Of a DNA stretch of 32,110 nt, positions 23,127 to 32,009 are shown one piece after another. Both the position numbers and the translations under genes were made by a program. Each line of letters opens with the position of its first letter. The stretch's first letter is position 1. Source of the stretch: Chloroflexota bacterium (lineage in GTDB: Bacteria > Chloroflexota > Anaerolineae > Anaerolineales > Villigracilaceae). The notes beneath the pieces were generated by a model. That model was not told the origin of the DNA. It ran no database searches and was given only the letters and a program-made list of their open reading frames with translations. The stretch spans positions 1-32,110 of the forward strand of contig JACRLC010000056.1 in the NCBI GenBank assembly GCA_016235425.1. The letters are read 5' to 3'.

Positions 23127-24743
23127 TTACGGATGAGCCGTGTAGATTTGATCGCCGCGCGATTCGTGCGCGAGGTACAAACCATCGGCGAGCTGCATGT
23201 AAATGGATTGAACGTCTTCCGCCTCTGCGCCGAATTTGAAAAGCGCAAGCACGGCTTTGCCGGAAAGCACGTCGGCCTGGAGGAAGTTTACGCCTTCCTC
23301 ATAATTTTCACGCGGCAAGCCGGTGATCGGATCAACGAGGTCTGGCAAAACGTAGCACGGACGATTTGTGTAAAGATAGACGGGGCCGGGTTGGTTGGTG
23401 TAAATGCGTGTGCCTTGGGGAAGTTCGCGCAGAAAGGCCATGGCTTCGGAATCATACCATTGGAAGGAAGCGTAGCCTTGTCCGCTTTTGTGAAGCTGTG
23501 TTACGACGTCGAAGGTTTCGTAGGATGAAAGCGCGAGGATGAAAATTGTAAAGATGGTTACCGCGCCGCGCCAGATTATCCCGCGTTTTTGCCAAAGCCA
23601 ATGACCCAACAAAACGAGCAGAACAAGCAATGAAACATAAATAGGCGAAAGGATGCGGAGCTTGAATTTCGTGCTGGCGTCGAACAGCATCATGGATGAA
23701 ACGATGGACGCGAGATAACCGAAGATATATAGCCCGTTCGTGAACGAAAGGATTTCGGGCCGTTCGGTGGATGGCTGGAAGAATTTTTTCAATCCCTTGT
23801 AGACGACCCAAATGAGCAAAGTGATGAAAATGATTGAAACGACAATGGCAATGGAATTGGGAATCTTGATGAGCGTGCGCCGCCACGTTTCAACAGGGAC
23901 AAGAAATTCGGAGACGTTATAGATGCCGGTCTCGATGTTCTCGGCAGTAAGCGGGTGATAGACCAGTGTGCGGTTGGTGGCGTTGTCCGCGACGAGTTTG
24001 TTGCGGAGGCTCCAGCCCAAAGCCCACGGGAGGATGCCGGCGATGAAGATGCCTGCGCTGGTTAATCGCTTGCGCCAGGTATCGTGAAGGAGGATGAGCG
24101 CGGCGAGGAATGTTGCAAGGAGGGCGAGGCCGGCATAGCGCGTGAGATAGGCAAACGCGGCGAGAGTACCGGTGAGGATGAGCCAGCCCTCACCCCTAAC
24201 CCCTCTCCCGGTGGGAGAGGGGGATTCTCCCTCTCCCTGCCCTCTCTCAAAAAGAGAGAAAGAAGATAAAAAGTATTGTGAAAAAGCAAGGAATGCGGCA
24301 AGGCTGAAAAAGATGTAGGGCGGCTCACTCATCGCCACGGCGTGGACGCGTAACATCGAGGCGTTGACCGCAAACAAGATGGCAAGCACGATTCCCGCAA
24401 CCTGCGATTTCGTCATGCGCCAGCCGATGAGTCCCAGCAAAAATGCGTTCGCCCCGAATAAAAGTGAATTGACGAAGCGCGCGCCGCGCACGGGGTCGAG
24501 TCCGCTGAGGCCGATGAGGGCAAGAATGCTTGAGAAACCGGGAGGAAAATGTGTGACGGGCTGGTTCGAGGCGAGCCACGCTTCGCGATAGCCGTCCCCC
24601 GCCAAAATACTGCGCGCGCCCGCGATGTAGGCAATTGAATCGTCGGAGAGGCCGAGACCCTCAGGCGCAGCATATAAAATCACCCCCACTGCAATTGCGG
24701 AAATCAAGCCGAGGGTAAGAAAAAAGGATGGGCGGACGTTCAT
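23127..24743 (-). CDS. GT-C polytopic glycosyltransferase (PMT-like)
   Basis: A 538-residue membrane protein with about ten hydrophobic segments in the first 430 residues. The first outer loop has EGLGLSDDSIAYIAGARSI, with the paired Asp characteristic of lipid-sugar-using GT-C enzymes, and then THFPPGFS. A soluble tail of about 100 residues follows (LPQGTRIYTNQPGPVY). An insert of about 24 residues (SLFERGQGEGESPSPTGRG) in the loop near residue 160 matches a dispersed DNA repeat. No good ribosome binding site precedes the ATG. The sugar is unknown; it could flip or transfer a unit built by the neighbouring enzymes. Confidence 0.8.
   Translation of the reverse strand: MNVRPSFFLTLGLISAIAVGVILYAAPEGLGLSDDSIAYIAGARSILAGDGYREAWLASNQPVTHFPPGFSSILALIGLSGLDPVRGARFVNSLLFGANAFLLGLIGWRMTKSQVAGIVLAILFAVNASMLRVHAVAMSEPPYIFFSLAAFLAFSQYFLSSFSLFERGQGEGESPSPTGRGVRGEGWLILTGTLAAFAYLTRYAGLALLATFLAALILLHDTWRKRLTSAGIFIAGILPWALGWSLRNKLVADNATNRTLVYHPLTAENIETGIYNVSEFLVPVETWRRTLIKIPNSIAIVVSIIFITLLIWVVYKGLKKFFQPSTERPEILSFTNGLYIFGYLASIVSSMMLFDASTKFKLRILSPIYVSLLVLLVLLGHWLWQKRGIIWRGAVTIFTIFILALSSYETFDVVTQLHKSGQGYASFQWYDSEAMAFLRELPQGTRIYTNQPGPVYLYTNRPCYVLPDLVDPITGLPRENYEEGVNFLQADVLSGKAVLALFKFGAEAEDVQSIYMQLADGLYLAHESRGDQIYTAHP
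24187..24271. repeat. Dispersed hairpin repeat in frame within the GT-C gene
   Basis: CCTCACCCCTAACCCCTCTC followed by GGTGGGAGAGGG, then CTCTCCCTGCCCTCTCT and AAAGAGAGAAAG. It forms two successive stems (CCTCTCCC/GGGAGAGG; CTCTCT/AGAGAG). The same family is at 2781-2816. It adds about 24 residues to the encoded protein without breaking the frame. Confidence 0.8.
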
Positions 24744-24765
24744 CGAAAAAAAGAGAATCGCATTA

Positions 24766-24786
24766 CGTATTACTCATCGTAATACG
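24766..24786 (-). terminator. Hairpin after the nucleotidyltransferase gene
   Basis: CGTATTAC TCATC GTAATACG is an 8-bp perfect stem with a five-base loop, 27 bases beyond the stop at 24813. On the minus strand it is followed, 13 bases on, by TTTTTTT. It plausibly ends transcription of the nucleotidyltransferase unit before the GT-C gene. Confidence 0.5.
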
Positions 24787-24812
24787 CAAAATGTGGCGGA
24801 ACAATCAGCCCA

Positions 24813-25139
24813 CTACACTGCAATTGCCTGTTCCTTCATGATTTGTTCCCAAAATGGGGTGATTTTTTTCTGTCGAATTTCGCCCGGCGTAAACCCCTGC
24901 GCCTGGATTGGCTCCAAAATCCTTGCAGAGGCAATACCCAGCAATTCCAAGCGCCTGCGATGGTTGTATTTCGTCCAATCGCCGGAAATAACAATCAAGT
25001 CAATGTCACTGCCTTCGCACGCGGTCCCGGCGGCCTGCGAGCCGTAAAGGAAAATACGCGTGGGGCGAATTCCCATTTTTCTAAGTTGGGCGCGATATCT
25101 TTTGATTATCCGCTTAAGTTCGGGTGTTGTTTCAACCAT
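24813..25139 (-). CDS. MNT-type nucleotidyltransferase
   Basis: A 108-residue minimal nucleotidyltransferase. G33-S34, ten residues, then D45-x-D47 form the GSx10DxD signature (LYGSQAAGTACEGSDIDLIV). The start at 25139 has AGGAAG upstream; a longer in-frame version would run back through a dispersed repeat and was rejected. A C-terminal helical tail (TPFWEQIMKEQAIAV) follows. It belongs to the HEPN/MNT type, but its partner appears reduced to a 35-residue piece just upstream. It may therefore be an orphan antitoxin or a remnant. Confidence 0.85.
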   Translation of the reverse strand: MVETTPELKRIIKRYRAQLRKMGIRPTRIFLYGSQAAGTACEGSDIDLIVISGDWTKYNHRRRLELLGIASARILEPIQAQGFTPGEIRQKKITPFWEQIMKEQAIAV

Positions 25140-25213
25140 TTGATAACTTCCTGGGTTTGGGACAGGTAATCTTTTGCGGCTAACGCCAGCCAGTTTGCAG
25201 TGTCCTTGCGCAT
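25106..25213 (-). pseudogene. Truncated HEPN-like N-terminus, 35 residues
   Basis: MRKDTANWLALAAKDYL followed by SQTQEVIKWLKQHPNLSG then stop. The opening (M-R-K-D-T-A-N-W-L-x-L-A) resembles the first helix of HEPN-domain toxins, which run about 120-140 residues; the RX4H active motif is missing. A TATAAT lies 19 bases upstream, with AAGG in between, so the start looks genuine. It overlaps the nucleotidyltransferase start by 34 bp in a different frame, as HEPN/MNT pairs do. It may be a remnant, a regulatory leader peptide, or a very short antitoxin-like partner. Confidence 0.4.
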
Positions 25214-25232
25214 AATTGCTTGCCTTGTTCAA

Positions 25233-25238
25233 ATTATA
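25233..25238 (-). promoter_or_regulatory. -10 element for the 25213/25139 unit
   Basis: TATAAT on the minus strand (25238 to 25233), 19 bases before the ATG at 25213. No clear -35 is visible. Confidence 0.4.
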
Positions 25239-25321
25239 CTCTGAAAGAAAACCGGCCATTTTCGATGAGCGAATACCGCTTGCGGTGCTTTGTAAACAGA
25301 CTTGGAAACCCTTTGATAAAA

Positions 25322-25380
25322 GGTGACAGTCACTTTGCCCCACTCCGCTACGGGGATGCTTCGCAAAAGTGACTGTCACC
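25322..25380. repeat. 15-bp perfect inverted repeat, dispersed element
   Basis: GGTGACAGTCACTTT (25322-25336) and AAAGTGACTGTCACC (25366-25380) are perfect inverted repeats around a 29-base loop. The element ends 15 bases past the PAPS synthetase stop and could end its transcript. The arm also occurs at 894-907. Confidence 0.8.
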
Positions 25381-25394
25381 CGGTTAGCTAAAAT

Positions 25395-27173
<1,779 letters not shown>

Positions 27174-27193
27174 TTTGGTTTTCACAAACGCCA

Positions 27194-27199
27194 ATTATA
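27194..27199 (-). promoter_or_regulatory. -10 element of the PAPS synthetase gene
   Basis: TATAAT on the minus strand (27199 to 27194), 74 bases before the ATG. TTCACC about 16 bases upstream is a possible -35. Upstream lies a 6-bp hyphenated inverted repeat, TGGGTG (27213) and CACCCA (27236), between this and the divergent promoter, a possible operator. Confidence 0.4.
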
Positions 27200-27270
27200 C
27201 TTCAAAATTCAGTGGGTGAATTTTAGAATTTCCCCCACCCAATTTTCCGTAATGCCCGCCATTTCCTCGG

Positions 27271-27276
27271 TATAAT
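27271..27276 (+). promoter_or_regulatory. -10 element 6 bases before the MNT gene ATG
   Basis: TATAAT at 27271-27276, start codon at 27283. As for the 15111 gene, transcription would begin essentially at the ATG and the message would be leaderless. No Shine-Dalgarno sequence is present. Confidence 0.5.
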
Positions 27277-27282
27277 TGACTC

Positions 27283-27588
27283 ATGAAAAGCCGGGTTCTC
27301 ATCCATGACCTTGAGTTGACGCGTAAAATTGTTTTAGAAAACTTGAAAGGTTATCGCGCCAAAGCATATTTATTCGGGTCACAGGCAACCGGGAAAGCCT
27401 ATCTCTATTCCGACATTGATGTCGCCATTCTGCCTTTACAGCCATTACCTCCGTCCCTCTTTTTCAACCTTCGGGATGCGCTTGAAGAAAGCGATGTCGT
27501 ACGAACTGTGGATGTGGTTGATTTGCGGGAAGTGGACGAAAAATTTCATGAAAGGGTCGTAAAAGAAGGTATTTTATGGACAGAGTAG
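27283..27588 (+). CDS. MNT-type nucleotidyltransferase (HI0073-like)
   Basis: A 101-residue protein with G32-S33, ten residues, then D44-x-D46 (LFGSQATGKAYLYSDIDVAI), and a third Asp in VRTVDVVDL. It is the nucleotidyltransferase half of a module like Haemophilus HI0073/HI0074. It overlaps the partner by 13 bp. Its start was placed by the initial ATG, which follows a TATAAT by six bases. It is divergent from the PAPS synthetase gene. Confidence 0.88.
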   Translation: MKSRVLIHDLELTRKIVLENLKGYRAKAYLFGSQATGKAYLYSDIDVAILPLQPLPPSLFFNLRDALEESDVVRTVDVVDLREVDEKFHERVVKEGILWTE

Positions 27589-27971
27589 AAGAACTTCCTG
27601 GCTTTGCGCTAAAGGCATTGATAACATTCGAAAAACTTGTTAACCTCCCCAGCCCTTCAGACGTTGAGCGTGACGCGGCCATTCAGCGATTCGAATATAC
27701 TTTTGAGACTGCATGGAAAACCGCGCAAGTTTACCTGGCCGATCGCGAATTACTGGAAAGCGCCTCCCCGAAAGGCGTGATTCGCGGCTGCTTCAAGGCA
27801 GGCATATTCGATGAGGAGACCGCCGAAAAAATTATGGGAATTGCCAATGATCGCAATTTAACCGTACACACTTACAAGGAAGAATTCGCTATTCAGTTGT
27901 ATTCGCGCCTCTCACATCACGCCGCGTTGTTGCGTCGGTGGCTGATGGAAATTCAAAAAAGAATTACCTGA
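27576..27971 (+). CDS. HEPN-family partner (HI0074-like)
   Basis: A 131-residue all-helical protein. R93-N-L-T-V-H98-T-Y100 is the RX4HxY motif of HEPN toxins; the family is often labelled 'nucleotidyltransferase substrate-binding protein' (HI0074-like). QRFEYTFETAWKTAQVYL is the conserved first helix. It is translated from a start within the upstream gene. The active residues are intact, so it is predicted to be an RNase controlled by AMPylation of Tyr100, by analogy with HepT. Confidence 0.88.
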   Translation: MDRVEELPGFALKALITFEKLVNLPSPSDVERDAAIQRFEYTFETAWKTAQVYLADRELLESASPKGVIRGCFKAGIFDEETAEKIMGIANDRNLTVHTYKEEFAIQLYSRLSHHAALLRRWLMEIQKRIT

Positions 27972-27974
27972 AAT

Positions 27975-28004
27975 TTGTAATGGGGGAGGCTAATCCACTA
28001 TAAT
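27975..28004 (+). promoter_or_regulatory. Promoter for the GT-C gene
   Basis: TTGTAA (27975-27980), an 18-base spacer, then TATAAT (27999-28004). The start codon at 28012 is only seven bases later, so this message is also predicted to be leaderless. Confidence 0.5.
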
Positions 28005-28011
28005 CCCCAAC

Positions 28012-29604
28012 ATGAACTCCAAACCCCTGCGCAATCTTCTTTTTGGCCTGCTGATTGCAGGCTATATTTATTATGGCATTCGTTACATTGAATTAACAAC
28101 CGTCACGATCGGCGAAGAAAAATATTACGTGCTTTTCGATGACGCCATGATCTCGATGCGCTACGCGTACAATCTCGCGCACAGCCTCGGTCCGGTCTGG
28201 AATGCGGGCGAGCGCGTGGAGGGTTTCACCAATCCGCTTTGGGTCGGCTGGATGGCGCTCTTTCACCTGCTCCCCATACCTCTCACAAAAATCAGCCTCT
28301 ACATCCAACTCAGCGGGCTTGCCTTCATGGCGGGCACGCTTTACTTTGTCCGCAAAATCGTGGAGGAATTTACAGGCGACCTCCTCCCCATGCTGGCGGC
28401 AGTGGCGTTCACGGCATTTTATAACCCGCTGAATTCGTGGTCATTGTTGGGGATGGAAGTAAGCATCTTGGCCCTCCTCCTGGCCGCTTCCGTTTACCTG
28501 GTTTTGCGCGCCGCCCCGGCCCGCTTCCCTCTCTGGACCTATATCCTGCTCGCCGTTTCGACGCTTTTCCGCTTCGATATGGCGGTTCCGTTTATCGCCG
28601 TGCTGACGGTGCTGTTTATCGTCCAAAAGGAATACCGCAGGCAGCATCTCATTTGGGGAGTCGGTTTGCTCGTCGTATTTCTCGGCGGGCAAACGTTGGC
28701 GAGATATGTTTACTATGGAGAGTGGCTTCCCAATACTTATTACCTGAAAGTAACCGGCTGGCCCTTCGTTTTGCGGATCCTGCGCGGCTTGTACGCGCTG
28801 ACCTGGTTCATGTATTACACCAACTGGGTTTTGTATCTTGTCCCGTTTGCCATCCTGCTCTTCCGCCGCGATTGGAAAATCAACCTGCTATTGCTCGTCC
28901 TGCTTGGGCAAATGGCCTACAGTGTCTACGTCGGCGGGGATGCGTGGGAGAATCACGGCGGCGCGAATCGCTACATCGCGATTGCCATGCCGTTGTTCTT
29001 CGCGGCGTTTGCCTACGGGGTGGAGACAATTCGTCAGAAAGCCGCGGCAGGTTTCGGGTCAAGGAAAGAAGCGGTGATTTTGTCGCGCGTCGCGTGGCTT
29101 GTTGTCTTCGTCATCTCGATCATCAATTTCAATCTTCTGCTTGGGGATTGGAAATACATCGAAAGACTCACGTTTGCGCGCAAACCGGATTACGTCGCGG
29201 CGAGCGAACGCAACATGCAGATCACGCTGGCAATCAAAGAGACAACCAAACCCGGCGCGTCGGTGGCGGTGGTCGGCGCGGGGACAATCCCGTACTTTCT
29301 GCCCGATGACTATGCCATTGATATTCTCGGCAAGGCAGACCCGTACATTGCACGTCAAACCGTGCGCGCGCCGATGAGTTACGAAGATATTCCGCTAATG
29401 CGCCCCGGCCACATGAAATGGGACTATGAATATACGTTTGGGCAGTTGCAGCCCGATGTGATCGTTTCGCTTTGGGAAGGGACGAGTGCGGAGGCAGAGC
29501 CATATCTCGGCAATTACGTCTACGCGGCGATTGCCCCCGGTGTGAAAGTTTATCTGTTGAAAGATTCCCCGAATGTTTTTTGGGACAGGGTGATTGTGAA
29601 GTAG
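28012..29604 (+). CDS. GT-C polytopic glycosyltransferase
   Basis: A 530-residue membrane protein with about ten hydrophobic segments. The first outer loop is long and has VLFDDAMISMRYAYNLAHS, an Asp-Asp pair in the usual catalytic place, followed by ERVEGFTNPLWVGW, a motif common in bacterial GT-C enzymes of this type. VGGDAWENHGGANRYIAIAMP is a second conserved loop. A soluble C-terminal part (residues about 400-530) ends in VYLLKDSPNVFWDRVIVK. It is the only glycosyltransferase here on the plus strand and has its own promoter. Confidence 0.8.
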   Translation: MNSKPLRNLLFGLLIAGYIYYGIRYIELTTVTIGEEKYYVLFDDAMISMRYAYNLAHSLGPVWNAGERVEGFTNPLWVGWMALFHLLPIPLTKISLYIQLSGLAFMAGTLYFVRKIVEEFTGDLLPMLAAVAFTAFYNPLNSWSLLGMEVSILALLLAASVYLVLRAAPARFPLWTYILLAVSTLFRFDMAVPFIAVLTVLFIVQKEYRRQHLIWGVGLLVVFLGGQTLARYVYYGEWLPNTYYLKVTGWPFVLRILRGLYALTWFMYYTNWVLYLVPFAILLFRRDWKINLLLLVLLGQMAYSVYVGGDAWENHGGANRYIAIAMPLFFAAFAYGVETIRQKAAAGFGSRKEAVILSRVAWLVVFVISIINFNLLLGDWKYIERLTFARKPDYVAASERNMQITLAIKETTKPGASVAVVGAGTIPYFLPDDYAIDILGKADPYIARQTVRAPMSYEDIPLMRPGHMKWDYEYTFGQLQPDVIVSLWEGTSAEAEPYLGNYVYAAIAPGVKVYLLKDSPNVFWDRVIVK

Positions 29605-29612
29605 ATTCCCGC

Positions 29613-30638
29613 TTACTCAATCAACGATATGATTTTTTTGGCTTGTTGCGATTCCTTCGCCGCCAACGCAAGACGCAGGGCTTGAATGCCGTCGTTCAAA
29701 TCGCAAATTGGTTTTTCGCCGCGCACCACGTTGATAAAATGTTTCGTTTGCGAAATAAATAATTGATTGCGCTCAAAATCATCGGGCGGATTGAAAGTTT
29801 CAACCACGGGCGCGGGCGGGTTGGATGTCCACGTGCCAAATTTGGCGGGTAGTTTGAGGAGGTGCAAAACGCTGTCGGAGTTGTCCCAGCGAAGCGTGCC
29901 ATCCGTGCCGACAATTTCCAAACGGTGAACCGGCGGTCTCTGAACATAATTCAAGTGCAAGCCGCCCAACGTTCCATTAGAGAAATGCAGACCAATCTCG
30001 GCTACGTCTTCCACGTCCATTTCAAGCGGGGAAACATGTCCGTTGAATGACCATAGTTCCTGAACATCGCCAATCATAAAACGCAGGTAATCCAGCGCAT
30101 GCGTGAGGGTGCCAATCACACCGCCGCCCAAGTCTGCGCGAGCGGCATAACTCTGACGATAATCCTCCCACGGATGCCACTGTGGAAGATACTCACCCCA
30201 ATGGGCATGGACTGTCAGGATTTTGCCCAACACGCCCTGCTGAATTAATTCGCGCGCTTTATTGAGTGTGGGATGATAGCGAAATTGAAATCCTACTAAA
30301 ATGCGGCTACCGCTTTTCGCGGCGGCTTTCTGCAAAAAGTCGAGCCGTTCGAGCGAATGGGAAACAGGCTTTTCGAGCAGGATGTGACATCCCGCTTCCG
30401 CGGCTGGAATGGCGACATCCAGATGCAAGGATGTTGGGTTCGCCACAATGACCGCGTCGGGCTTGTGTTTTTTTAGCGCCTCGCCCAAGTCTGTTTCAAC
30501 GGGGTAATCAGCGAGTTCATCGTCGGGCAGGGTGGCTTTGCGTGTGCGGAGGAGGACGATGTCCTTTTCGCCGAGGGCGATCAGATTGCGAAAATGTCGG
30601 CGGCCAATGGAGCCGAGGCCTGCAATTAAGTATTTCAT
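29613..30638 (-). CDS. Gfo/Idh/MocA-family sugar dehydrogenase
   Basis: A 341-residue NAD(P)-dependent oxidoreductase. The start at 30638 (MKYLIAGLGSIGRRH) places the Rossmann GxGxxG at the N-terminus, with AAGGTG five bases upstream; an upstream in-frame ATG lies in a repeat. ILLEKPVSHS carries the conserved Lys, and GGGVIGTLTHALDYLRF the catalytic His/Asp region. Members act on sugars, sugar-nucleotides or amino-sugar acids; similar enzymes occur in nonulosonic acid clusters. Substrate is uncertain. It is convergent with the GT-C gene, 9 bp apart. Confidence 0.87.
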   Translation of the reverse strand: MKYLIAGLGSIGRRHFRNLIALGEKDIVLLRTRKATLPDDELADYPVETDLGEALKKHKPDAVIVANPTSLHLDVAIPAAEAGCHILLEKPVSHSLERLDFLQKAAAKSGSRILVGFQFRYHPTLNKARELIQQGVLGKILTVHAHWGEYLPQWHPWEDYRQSYAARADLGGGVIGTLTHALDYLRFMIGDVQELWSFNGHVSPLEMDVEDVAEIGLHFSNGTLGGLHLNYVQRPPVHRLEIVGTDGTLRWDNSDSVLHLLKLPAKFGTWTSNPPAPVVETFNPPDDFERNQLFISQTKHFINVVRGEKPICDLNDGIQALRLALAAKESQQAKKIISLIE

Positions 30639-30653
30639 AATCACCTTTTCCAA

Positions 30654-30712
30654 ACACGAAGGACACAAAGGTCACGAAGGTTTTTAGGCCCTTTCCTTTG
30701 TGTACTTCGTGT
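30654..30712. repeat. 18-bp inverted repeat, probable terminator-like repeat
   Basis: ACACGAAGGACACAAAGG (30654-30671) and CCTTTGTGTACTTCGTGT (30695-30712) match in 17 of 18 positions. It lies just beyond the sulfotransferase stop (30730) and before the Gfo/Idh ATG. Related ACACAAAG/TTTCGTGTC sequence occurs at 19197-19218. Confidence 0.7.
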
Positions 30713-30729
30713 CCTTTGTGTTTAATTCC

Positions 30730-31761
30730 CTACCAATTCAAATCCTTCTCGTATCCCCATTTCACCAACATCTCCCCCGCGGCTTCCTTGAACACAGCTT
30801 TGTCTTTCTCCGTGAAGAGGCGCGCCCAGTTGCCGGCCTGTCCCTTTGGCAGGAAGGACGAGATGTCGCCGTTGCGGCGGGCTTGCCACTCCTCGTCGGG
30901 ATTGGACGTCATTTCTTCAACGATGGTCTTCTCCAACGACCTGTCCGCCTGGACGCCGAGGAATTTCCAGAGTTTTTGCATTTCATCAAAGGGATGTGCA
31001 AGCAGGTCTTCGTATCTCATGCCGTAGTAATTTTCACCGAGCAGCCTTCGACCCTCATCTTCGGTCTCTTGCAAGTTCGTTACCCAGCCCTTTGCCACGC
31101 GGCGGATGACAGCTTCAGTAAAGATCGAACGAGTACCATTCGTGAATTGGGCTTGATCTTTACGCAATTCTTCAATGATACGCTTGTCTTCAATTTTCAA
31201 AAATTTAGACTCTTCCACCAAATTGCGGAATCTTTCAGAGATCAGAACATCGCGTCCATCGCGGACGATGTACACCAGTTTCGCGTCAGGATAAACGGCG
31301 TGCATGTCGCGCACCGCCTGTCCGTGAATCGTGGACGAGGGACTCTTGTCGCCAACAATGCGTTTGCCTTCGCGGATAGCGTCGCGCTCCATGATGAAGT
31401 CCGCGGCGGCGCGCAGGACGAGCGGCGAAAGATCGCGTCCCTGATTCCAGCGGTTGGACTTGCGCGTCAGCCACTCCTCCACTTCGGGGGTATTCACCAG
31501 CGACTTGAGCAACGGCTGGCGTGTGAAGAAATGCGCCTGATAGTTGCAGTGCACTTCAGGGTGCAGGCGAATGAGGCGCATGAGGAGTGTTGTCCCTGAG
31601 CGAGCGTGGCCGAAGATGAAGAACTTTTCACGGGGAAAGAACTGCTTGATCTCCGCCACTTCTTCAGGTGTGATGGCGGGGATGGGGTTGCGTTTATTCT
31701 TTTTGGTGTCACCCTTGAGGAGGATGCGGGCGGCAGATTTTATGCGAGCAAGAAATTGCAT
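30730..31761 (-). CDS. Sulfotransferase (PAPS-dependent), longer form
   Basis: A 343-residue sulfotransferase. The P-loop ARSGTTLLM starts at residue 53, and the 3'-phosphate motif VRDGRDVLIS is at residues 166-175. GQAGNW near the end corresponds to GxxGxW. The C-terminal FKEAAGEMLVKWGYEKDLNW resembles the two shorter enzymes, though the rest is more diverged and includes an extra N-terminal 45 residues. It may act on a different acceptor. It is the third sulfotransferase in the window, next to a sugar dehydrogenase. Confidence 0.9.
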   Translation of the reverse strand: MQFLARIKSAARILLKGDTKKNKRNPIPAITPEEVAEIKQFFPREKFFIFGHARSGTTLLMRLIRLHPEVHCNYQAHFFTRQPLLKSLVNTPEVEEWLTRKSNRWNQGRDLSPLVLRAAADFIMERDAIREGKRIVGDKSPSSTIHGQAVRDMHAVYPDAKLVYIVRDGRDVLISERFRNLVEESKFLKIEDKRIIEELRKDQAQFTNGTRSIFTEAVIRRVAKGWVTNLQETEDEGRRLLGENYYGMRYEDLLAHPFDEMQKLWKFLGVQADRSLEKTIVEEMTSNPDEEWQARRNGDISSFLPKGQAGNWARLFTEKDKAVFKEAAGEMLVKWGYEKDLNW

Positions 31762-31799
31762 TTATTCTCCAGACTTATCCACAAGGATTTAAGACATAA

Positions 31800-32009
31800 T
31801 CAATGCTTATTCGGTAGCTCAAACAAGCATAAATCTCGAATATCGCCATCAAATGATCTTTTATCTAAAAGAGTATCTTGGTAATATTTAATTATCGAGT
31901 CTCTTTTCTTCTTTGACAATCTATTCCAAAAAGTCGGAGATATCACAAAGTTTTCAGAGGCCCCGATTATTCTATCTATTACCCACAACTTGAACGCGAG
32001 TCTCGGCAA
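31800..32009 (-). other. Unassigned AT-rich open frame beside an IS end
   Basis: A 69-residue open frame whose first codons overlap the transposase end in another frame. From about residue 24 on (SPTFWNRLSKKKRDSIIKYY) it looks protein-like, with a C-terminal CLFELPNKH. I do not recognise it. It could be the remaining 3' end of a gene cut by the insertion sequence; the initial ATG is then accidental. Confidence 0.35.

Noticed and set aside
25140-25379. Extended form of the 24813 nucleotidyltransferase
   Set aside because: It reads through a perfect inverted repeat; a ribosome site supports 25139.
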